Shown here piece after piece: positions 49,635-57,004 of a stretch of 64,000 bases of DNA. Positions within the stretch are counted from its first letter, which is position 1, and each line of letters opens with the position of its first letter. The notes below the pieces were generated by a model that worked only from the letters and a program-made list of their open reading frames with translations, was not told the DNA's origin and did no database searches. Source of the stretch: Dysgonomonas sp. 216. GTDB lineage: Bacteria; Bacteroidota; Bacteroidia; Bacteroidales; Dysgonomonadaceae. The translations under genes were made by a program, and so were the position numbers. The DNA lies in assembly GCF_010501065.1 (NCBI RefSeq), contig NZ_QVMM01000014.1, forward strand, positions 1 to 64,000. Reading direction: 5' to 3'.

Positions 49635-49700
49635 GTGAATAAAATTCCATCTGTTTGAATGAATTTATATTCCATACATCACGTTCAGTACTTAATTTTA
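49635..49700 (+). promoter_or_regulatory. Shared regulatory element and promoter, copy 2
   Basis: GTGAAT, four bases, TTCCAT (49645-49650), four bases, TTGAAT (49655-49660). The -7 box candidate TAATTTTA (49693-49700) begins 42 bases after the core. A second TTCCAT lies at 49670-49675. No -33 TTTG is present. Confidence 0.6.
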
Positions 49701-49806
49701 CTTTCGAGCGGTTAATAAATATTTAATTCGGCTTATTAATATAGCGCTGCTTTTAAAGGTAATCGTGATTGTTAATTGAATTTAAACCATTTTAAAACAT
49801 TTATTT

Positions 49807-52134
49807 ATGAAGAAGATTTTTACTCGGTTAGTCGTGGGGGCTTTTGGACTGATGCTGGCGGTTCCCTCTTTTGCTGCAATTGATCCGGCTACGGCTTGGT
49901 GGAATGCAGAAGATTTTGAGAGCTACGAATTGGGAACTGATATGAAAGTAGCCGATACATGGACGGGTGGCGTTAATGCTCTTATCCTTAAAAAGGCAGC
50001 AGCAGGAGATAATGCATTGATGATGAATTCTGTTGTGAATGCAGATAATGTATTTACAGAGACAAGTCAGGGTGGAGGACGCAGTATGGCTAAGACATTT
50101 ACAAATGCATTATCTGGAATAGTGCATGTAAAGACAGATATTTATGGAGGTTCTACAGGTGCTACATTTCAGCTGGTAAATACTGCAGGTTCAGAGGTGT
50201 TTTTTATTACAATAGCAGGAGGAAATTCGAATGCACTTTCTTTTACAGGTAAATCAACCACCGATGTTGCTTATGGAGCTCGTAGAACATGGATTAATAC
50301 AGAGTTTTTGCTAGACCTGGATAATAATAAACTACTAAAAATAGTATTTAATAGCAATGCAGCAAAAACCTTTACGGATGTCGACCTTACAAATGCTGGC
50401 GATGTTAAAAAATTAAACATTAATTTACCAAAAGGTTGGTTAAGTGCAGGCTTGGATAATGTAACAGTTGGTCAGCTTATTGCTGACAAGTTAAAAGATT
50501 TTACAGGTGCGGCATCGTTACAAACTCTAACAGGAGAGGATGCTTCAGCAAACTATGCCTTAACAGCATTTACCACAGCAATGGAGTTAGATCTTACTAT
50601 TGATCGTAAGGACGCTGATATAGAATGGACTATTTCCGATTATGGAACGTTGGCAGAAGGAGAAAAGGCTCTTGTTGCTTTAGTAAAGGATACAGAAGAT
50701 TCGCGTAAGGCTACATTAACAGCGGGGGCAATATCGGCCGATGCAACAATAACATTAAAGGCTGAATTGGGTGCTGTATCGGTAACTAAAACAGTAGAAG
50801 TTAAAACTCCAAGTTTAGACGGTATAAAACAAACATTATTGGATGAAATAGCGACTGCTACAGGTATAAGTGATGCCGTTATCGATTCGAATCCATATAT
50901 TACAGGATTGAAAGCAACCTTAACTACAGCAATGGGTGCGGCTCAGGATGTTTACGACGATGGAACGGCAACAATGTCGGGAGTAGCTCAGGCAATTTCA
51001 GATCTTCAAGCAGCAGAGTCCGATTTTACAACAGCGTTAGTTTCTTACAATGCCTTTGTTGCTAATATAACAACAGTGCAAGATGCTCATGATGCAGAAG
51101 CGCGTTCTGCTGCTTTCTTTGTGGCAATAAAAGCAACACTTCAGTCGGCTATTGATGCTGCGACAGCAGCCAGAACAACAGTTGCAACTACAGCCGATGT
51201 TGATGATGTGACTGCTGCACTACAAGCGGCTTTAGGTAAATTTGAAGCAGATGCTATCGTTTACGAAACTTTAGAGGCTGATATAGCTACGGTTACTACA
51301 CGTTATACAGCAATAAATCTTCGTAAGGGTGACTATTTTTTACAATATCCGGAGGCTGTCGTCGATAATTTAAGTGCTGCTATAACTTCGGCAAATAATT
51401 TGTTAACTACTGGCACAGATGCTGATGATTTAGCTGCAGAAACAACTGCTTTAAATGATGCATTGGCAACATTTAACTCTACACCTCGCAATGCTCCAAG
51501 TTCGTCTAATTCTTATCGTATCTATACTTATGGAAATGACGGGGGGAATGGAGACGCAGTGTCAACTAATAAAAAAGTATTATATGTGGATGCTGATACC
51601 GAGATTCTTAAATATGCATTGGTGTCAAATTTGCCATCAGTGGCAAATCGTTATGATGAATGGGGAATAGAAGAAACATCAACTGGTGTATATACTCTAA
51701 AAAATCTGGGTTTGAATAAATATTTATCAAATAGCACAACGTTGTTCTCAGATGTGGCTGTTGATTTTGCTATTGTAGATAATAAAGGTCAGAATGCGGC
51801 AGAGTATGTTGTCGATGGATATTTTCAATATGGAATTAGGTATTCAACAAATAAGTGGCTCGAGGTTGATCTCTATGATGAGACTGAAATGAATGGAGTA
51901 TTCATTTATAGCACTTCCGCTGCTCCAATCGAGCGTTTACGCTTCTGCTTCCAATTCGAAGAAAACGGATTGATAACAGGTATTGATAACGAAACAGCAA
52001 CAGTGAAGGAAGTACAATCGGTTGAATATTTCGACCTTACAGGTAAGGTTGTAACATCCGATTATAAAGGATTTGTTATCGAAAGGGTTATATACACTGA
52101 CGGTACAACAGCTAATCTGAAAAAATTAAAATAA
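49807..52134 (+). CDS. Secreted multidomain binding protein, helical repeats and trefoil-like domain
   Basis: A 775-residue protein with a signal peptide (AVPSFAA). In order: a jelly-roll domain (about 25-225, with EDFESYELGTDMKV); a bacterial Ig-like domain (about 255-335); three helical FIVAR-like repeats, rich in Ala and Thr (about 340-560, for example IKATLQSAIDAATAARTT and LQAALGKFEADA); a beta-trefoil/ricin-like region (about 565-720, with YRIYTYGNDGGNGD and YTLKNLGLNKYLSNS); and a short tail (EYFDLTGKVVTSDYKGF...DGTTANLKK) matching that of the previous gene. No enzyme motif. The layout is that of a surface adhesin or glycan-binding protein. It has its own element, promoter and terminator. 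Confidence 0.75.
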   Translation: MKKIFTRLVVGAFGLMLAVPSFAAIDPATAWWNAEDFESYELGTDMKVADTWTGGVNALILKKAAAGDNALMMNSVVNADNVFTETSQGGGRSMAKTFTNALSGIVHVKTDIYGGSTGATFQLVNTAGSEVFFITIAGGNSNALSFTGKSTTDVAYGARRTWINTEFLLDLDNNKLLKIVFNSNAAKTFTDVDLTNAGDVKKLNINLPKGWLSAGLDNVTVGQLIADKLKDFTGAASLQTLTGEDASANYALTAFTTAMELDLTIDRKDADIEWTISDYGTLAEGEKALVALVKDTEDSRKATLTAGAISADATITLKAELGAVSVTKTVEVKTPSLDGIKQTLLDEIATATGISDAVIDSNPYITGLKATLTTAMGAAQDVYDDGTATMSGVAQAISDLQAAESDFTTALVSYNAFVANITTVQDAHDAEARSAAFFVAIKATLQSAIDAATAARTTVATTADVDDVTAALQAALGKFEADAIVYETLEADIATVTTRYTAINLRKGDYFLQYPEAVVDNLSAAITSANNLLTTGTDADDLAAETTALNDALATFNSTPRNAPSSSNSYRIYTYGNDGGNGDAVSTNKKVLYVDADTEILKYALVSNLPSVANRYDEWGIEETSTGVYTLKNLGLNKYLSNSTTLFSDVAVDFAIVDNKGQNAAEYVVDGYFQYGIRYSTNKWLEVDLYDETEMNGVFIYSTSAAPIERLRFCFQFEENGLITGIDNETATVKEVQSVEYFDLTGKVVTSDYKGFVIERVIYTDGTTANLKKLK

Positions 52135-52156
52135 TCTATTGATTAATAGTATAATT

Positions 52157-52195
52157 AACCTCCGGAGAATAATCTTCGGGGGTTGATTTTTTTTT
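52157..52195 (+). terminator. Terminator after 49807 gene
   Basis: A 12-bp stem with two G-U pairs (AACCTCCGGAGA with TCTTCGGGGGTT), loop ATAA, then GA and nine T. Confidence 0.88.
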
Positions 52196-52212
52196 AAAAT
52201 ATTTCAACTTAT

Positions 52213-52277
52213 TTGAACAATTTTCCATTAGTTTGAATAATAGTTTAGAATATTTAGACGATATGTCTTTAAATTTG
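52213..52277 (+). promoter_or_regulatory. Shared regulatory element and promoter, copy 3
   Basis: TTGAAC, four bases, TTCCAT (52223-52228), four bases, TTGAAT (52233-52238). The -7 box TAAATTTG (52270-52277) starts 41 bases after the core and is a perfect consensus match. The leader to the ATG at 52318 is about 35 nt. Confidence 0.68.
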
Positions 52278-52317
52278 TATGAGAGAAGAAGTACTTTGAA
52301 TTAATAATATCAGGAAA

Positions 52318-55300
52318 ATGAAAAAATTAATACTGTTGTTTTTAGCATTGCTTGCAATGCAACCCGGCTTTTCGCAACGGCGAATGGAAAATCTGGGAAG
52401 AGGGGTTATGGCCTCAAAAGTAGATGGAGGGGTATACGTAAACTGGCGTATTACCGGACAAGAATGGTTTGGAGTAAGCTACAATTTGTACCGAGGTGCA
52501 ACAAAACTTAATGATACGCCTATTACAGGGGCATCTAATTATCTTGACCCATCGGGAACGCTGTCTTCGCAATATCAGGTTGCTGCTGTAATAAATGGAG
52601 TGGAGCAGGCAAAAAGCCCTGCCGTATCGGTATTGCCAAATGCTTATGTAGAATTACAATTGGCTACAATTCCTAAAATTGCGGGAGTGCCCGACTCGTA
52701 TTATAATATGTACGAGATTAACGACATTACTACAGCCGATTTAGATGGCGATGGCGAATACGAGCTTATTGTGAAAAGACGGAATATGGGTTTTAATCCA
52801 TCTAATATAGAAGAAAATAAATACTATACATTGATTGAGGCTTATAAACTTGACGGAACTTTTATGTGGCGTATCGATGTTGGCCCGAATGTATACAACG
52901 ATGTAGAGATAAATGTTCTGGCTTTCGATTTTGACGGAGACGGAAAAGCCGAAGTTGTTATGCGTACATCGGAAGGAACCGTTGATGGATTAGGAAACGT
53001 TATTCCTGACTTAGGCAATGCACAAGGAGATTTAAGCCCTGATGGAAGAACGAACTATAGAAGCGCATTTAAATTAAATAACTCGTATTACGAATACGAA
53101 GGACCTGAGTTCCTTTCGTTGTTCGATGGAACTACAGGTAAGGAATTAGACCGTACGCCTCACATAGCTCGTCATCCTGTAAGCCAATGGGGGCCATCGG
53201 GTACTGCGGCGTCGGGTTTGGCACACCGTGCATTAAAGTTCCACTATGGAGCTCCATATCTTGATGGTAAAAATCCTAGCGTTTTTGTTTCAAGAGGGAT
53301 CTATCATCGAACAAAGATGGCTACATTTGATATTGTAGATAAAAAATTTGTACCAAGATGGACATGGGATTCGGGCGATGGAGCATATAGCGGACAAGGA
53401 AATCACAACTATGTTATAGCAGACGTTGATAACGATGGTCGCGATGAGATAATTTACGGGTCGATGACCATTGATGATAATGGTACAGGTTTATATACAA
53501 CAGGATTGGGGCACGGAGATGCCATGCATGTCAGCAATTTCGATCCGTACCGTAAAGGGATCGAGGTTTTTGCTTGTTTAGAAAACTCACCTTATCACGG
53601 AACAACCTTCAGAGCAGCTGAGAGTGGTGAAATTTTGCTTCAAAAAATAAGTTCAGGAGACGAAGGTCGTTGTATGGCGGCAAATGTTAGCAACCTATAT
53701 AAAGGAGCTCAAATGTGGCCGTCGCAAACCGGTGGTTTTTCGGCATCCGAAAGAAAAGAAATATCGATAACAGGAGGTACTGAATTCCGTATTTACTGGA
53801 CTGGCGATTTGTTGAGCGAGATTTTGGGGCATAGCTTTAGCAGCAGTTTGGGAAAAGGAGTTGGAGCTATATCGAAGTTTAATGATGGCACAAAATCGTG
53901 GGAAAGGTTGTTGAATACCGATGGATATTACTCATGTAATTATACAAAAGGAACACCTTGTTTGCAGGCCGATTTATTTGGCGATTGGCGCGAAGAAGTT
54001 ATTTTCAGAAGTGCCGACGACTCTAAAATTCGTATCTATTTCACTACATACCCAACAGAGCATCGTATATATACTTTAATGCACGATATGCAGTATCGTC
54101 AGGCAATAGCTTGGCAAATGTGCGGATACAATCAGCCTCCGCATACAAGCTTCTTCTTGGGCGAACTAGAGGGAATAACACTTCCCCCTCCTCCGGTTAT
54201 GGATAACCAACGCTTGGTGTTTAAAAATTCGGCGACAACATGGGATAACAGTTCTGCAAATTGGATAAAAGATGGAGTGAACAGTTCTTTTGCCGATGGC
54301 GAAAATGTTCTTTTCGATGTGTCGGGACCTACTGCCCAGATAGCTTTAACTAGCGTTGTTTCGCCTAAAAGCATGTATGTTAATTCAACGAATGACTATT
54401 CGTTCAATATGACATCCGGAAAACTTTCGGGGGCAATGAATTTGTTGAAACAAGGTCCGGCAACTTTAACATTTAATGGAAATCACGATTATTCGGGTCG
54501 TACCGAGATTTGGGATGGATTGGTTGTTTTTGACGGACAGTTAACTAATAGCCCTGTTTGGATTAATCTTCATGGCGAATTAGCAGCAACCGGGACTTTA
54601 AGTAAATCGGTAGCGATGAATTATGCATCGGTTCTTTATCCCGGAGGTAAAGCCGGTATTGGTACATTAGCTATTGGCGAAAAGCTGGAGTTAGCCGAAA
54701 ACTCGATAATAGAATTTGATATGTTGACAGCTCCTGTTCAGAGCGATAAGATATCAATGGCAACCGGAACTTTGTCGGTAGCCGAAAACTCGGTATTCCG
54801 CATTAACAAAGTTACAGGCGATTTGCTTGCCGGCAACTATGTTTTGATAGAAGTACCAAACCTGACAGGCGATATATCTAAAGTTAAGGTAGAAGGATTA
54901 GGCAGCCAGATAGGAACGCTTTCTTATGCCGATAATAAAGTTGTACTTACAATACAAGATGTGCGTTCGTCCGGAACAATTGTATGGAACGGCGCAAACG
55001 ACGGAAGTCTTTGGGATGTGTTTGGTGCAGAGAATTTCTCATTAAATTCGAACAACACATTCTTCTTAACAAATGATAATGTTAAATTCGACGATACGTC
55101 TGTTTCGCAATCGGTTAATGTTGCAGGTGTAGTTTTGCCGGCAAACATAACTGTTGATGCAAGTAAAGATTATACTTTCCAATCGGATAGTGATAATAAA
55201 ATAGCAGGTACTGCAACTTTAACAAAAGATGGTACAGGAAAATTAACCATTAGAGGTGTAAATGACTTTTCGGGAGCAGTATTGCTTAATGAAGGAACAT

Positions 55301-56919
55301 TAGCAGTCGAGTCTTTCCCCAGCCTTGTCAATAATGGTTCTATAGGAATACCATCGAAAGATCCGAATTTATTTATTATTGATAATAATGCAGTGTTAAC
55401 ATCGGTTGGCTCTGACCTGAAAGTTTCTTCGCGCGCTTTACATATTGGTAATGGTGGTGCTGTTATAAATACAAATTCGAGCTTCCGTTGGTTAGCAGCT
55501 ATAACAGGAGGAACTCTTACAAAACGGGGTAGCGGTAATCTTGCGTTTTTTGGTGCTAATACATTTAGTAAGTTAATTGTTGAAAGCGGAAGCGTAACAG
55601 TTGGTTCGGGCTCATCAAAAGCAGGCAATGATGTGGTGTTGGGCAATGGAACAACATATACTCATAGTACGGGAAATGCTACTAATTTCGAATTGATGGA
55701 TGGTGCTTCGGCACGGATAAATCTGGCAAGTACAGCTACATATTCGGGAAGGTTGACTGGAAATGGAACCGCTACTATTAATATTCCTTATGTAAGAGAA
55801 AATCTTACAGGAAACTGGTCGGCATTTACAGGAACACTAAACTTTGTTACTAATTTTGTGCACAGTTCATGGTCGGCCGAGTTGCGTATAAGTAACACAT
55901 ACGGATGGGAAAATGCCGACATGAATGTAACAGGTAAGATTTATGTTCATCACCTTAATTCATCTGCCGTAAACTTCAAAATAGGAGGTTTAAGCAGTAA
56001 TAGCGAGGTGCAATTAGCATTAGGTAACCATACATGGACAGTAGGAAACAGAAATACCAATACAACATTTCAAGGATTGATGTCCGGATCCGGAAAACTG
56101 GTAAAAGTAGGAACGGGAACATTAAGTCTGACTAACGCCAATAGCTACACCGGAACAACAACTATTAATGGTGGTAGAATATTAGCATTAAACACAACAG
56201 GTAGTGCAACTGGTGCAGGAGCAATGACAGTTTCTTCGGGTGCTACAATAGGCGGAACCGGATTTATTGGCAATACTGTTGCTGTAAAAAGCGGCGGTGT
56301 TATTGAGCCGGGCGACCATACGTCTACTGCTTGGTTGAAAATGATTGGAACTTTAACATTCAATAAAGGTGTGTCGCTGCAAGCGGGCTCTAAATTTAAT
56401 ATGAGTGTAAGAAACAGGTCGCCATATCCTTGCGATAAGGTTGTAGTAAACGGAAACGCTGTAATTGCAGGCAATTTGGAGGTTGAAATTGTAAACGGAA
56501 ATGCAGAGTTTCCTATAGGGGCAAAATTAACATTATTCGAATTTAACGGTTCGGTTAGTGGGCAATTTGCAAATATGATATTGCCTCCAACTGTTGTCGA
56601 TTCAAAATGGGATACCAGTAAATTGCTGACAGACGGAACAATTGAAGTTGTAGAATGTATAGATTGCACAGGTATAATTTCGTCCGAAGCTTCATCTTTC
56701 AATATTTCGCCTAATCCTGTAACCGACTTCTTTACGGTTGATTTACCTATAGAAGGTTATGCTTTGGTTAATATTTACGACTTGGGTGGAAACCTGATTT
56801 TGGTTAAGGATATTGCAGCCGGCGATAAAGTAGATGTAACAACTTTATCATCAGGTATGTATATTGTTAAAGTGAATGTAGATGGTAAGGATTATACCTC
56901 GAAACTGGTAAAAAAGTAG
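52318..56919 (+). CDS. PL11 lyase fused to PATR beta-helix and T9SS tail, second
   Basis: A 1533-residue secreted lyase with the same architecture as the 41666 gene but clearly diverged. Signal peptide to PGFSQ. The PL11 domain (about 20-620) opens LGRGVMASKVDGGVYVNWR and shows DLDGDGEYEL, DFDGDGKAEV, DVDNDGRDEI, GQGNHNY and QADLFGDWREEVIFR. PATR repeats follow to about residue 1440 (GTGKLTIRGVNDFSG, GTGTLSLTNANSYTGTTTIN). The end is a canonical T9SS type A tail (SPNPVTDFFTVDL, SSGMYIVKVNVDGKDYTSKLVKK). It has its own promoter and shared element, and a hairpin after the stop. Confidence 0.93.
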   Translation: MKKLILLFLALLAMQPGFSQRRMENLGRGVMASKVDGGVYVNWRITGQEWFGVSYNLYRGATKLNDTPITGASNYLDPSGTLSSQYQVAAVINGVEQAKSPAVSVLPNAYVELQLATIPKIAGVPDSYYNMYEINDITTADLDGDGEYELIVKRRNMGFNPSNIEENKYYTLIEAYKLDGTFMWRIDVGPNVYNDVEINVLAFDFDGDGKAEVVMRTSEGTVDGLGNVIPDLGNAQGDLSPDGRTNYRSAFKLNNSYYEYEGPEFLSLFDGTTGKELDRTPHIARHPVSQWGPSGTAASGLAHRALKFHYGAPYLDGKNPSVFVSRGIYHRTKMATFDIVDKKFVPRWTWDSGDGAYSGQGNHNYVIADVDNDGRDEIIYGSMTIDDNGTGLYTTGLGHGDAMHVSNFDPYRKGIEVFACLENSPYHGTTFRAAESGEILLQKISSGDEGRCMAANVSNLYKGAQMWPSQTGGFSASERKEISITGGTEFRIYWTGDLLSEILGHSFSSSLGKGVGAISKFNDGTKSWERLLNTDGYYSCNYTKGTPCLQADLFGDWREEVIFRSADDSKIRIYFTTYPTEHRIYTLMHDMQYRQAIAWQMCGYNQPPHTSFFLGELEGITLPPPPVMDNQRLVFKNSATTWDNSSANWIKDGVNSSFADGENVLFDVSGPTAQIALTSVVSPKSMYVNSTNDYSFNMTSGKLSGAMNLLKQGPATLTFNGNHDYSGRTEIWDGLVVFDGQLTNSPVWINLHGELAATGTLSKSVAMNYASVLYPGGKAGIGTLAIGEKLELAENSIIEFDMLTAPVQSDKISMATGTLSVAENSVFRINKVTGDLLAGNYVLIEVPNLTGDISKVKVEGLGSQIGTLSYADNKVVLTIQDVRSSGTIVWNGANDGSLWDVFGAENFSLNSNNTFFLTNDNVKFDDTSVSQSVNVAGVVLPANITVDASKDYTFQSDSDNKIAGTATLTKDGTGKLTIRGVNDFSGAVLLNEGTLAVESFPSLVNNGSIGIPSKDPNLFIIDNNAVLTSVGSDLKVSSRALHIGNGGAVINTNSSFRWLAAITGGTLTKRGSGNLAFFGANTFSKLIVESGSVTVGSGSSKAGNDVVLGNGTTYTHSTGNATNFELMDGASARINLASTATYSGRLTGNGTATINIPYVRENLTGNWSAFTGTLNFVTNFVHSSWSAELRISNTYGWENADMNVTGKIYVHHLNSSAVNFKIGGLSSNSEVQLALGNHTWTVGNRNTNTTFQGLMSGSGKLVKVGTGTLSLTNANSYTGTTTINGGRILALNTTGSATGAGAMTVSSGATIGGTGFIGNTVAVKSGGVIEPGDHTSTAWLKMIGTLTFNKGVSLQAGSKFNMSVRNRSPYPCDKVVVNGNAVIAGNLEVEIVNGNAEFPIGAKLTLFEFNGSVSGQFANMILPPTVVDSKWDTSKLLTDGTIEVVECIDCTGIISSEASSFNISPNPVTDFFTVDLPIEGYALVNIYDLGGNLILVKDIAAGDKVDVTTLSSGMYIVKVNVDGKDYTSKLVKK

Positions 56920-56942
56920 AGGTTTAATATAAATGTTCTTTT

Positions 56943-56985
56943 AATATGGTTGTGGAGTATCTATTTCACAACCATATTGTTTTAA
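56943..56985 (+). terminator. Hairpin between third and fourth PL11 genes
   Basis: A perfect 12-bp stem (AATATGGTTGTG with CACAACCATATT) and 12-base loop, followed by GTTTTAA. No new promoter is visible before the next gene, so some read-through is expected. Confidence 0.75.
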
Positions 56986-57004
56986 TCCAAACGCTGATTG
57001 TAGT

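Noticed and set aside
56145..56702. Minus-strand open frames within the PL11-PATR genes (also 55170-55646)
   Set aside because: They arise from the repetitive Thr/Gly/Asn-rich PATR coding sequence read backwards; Pro/Val-rich with no domain or start context.
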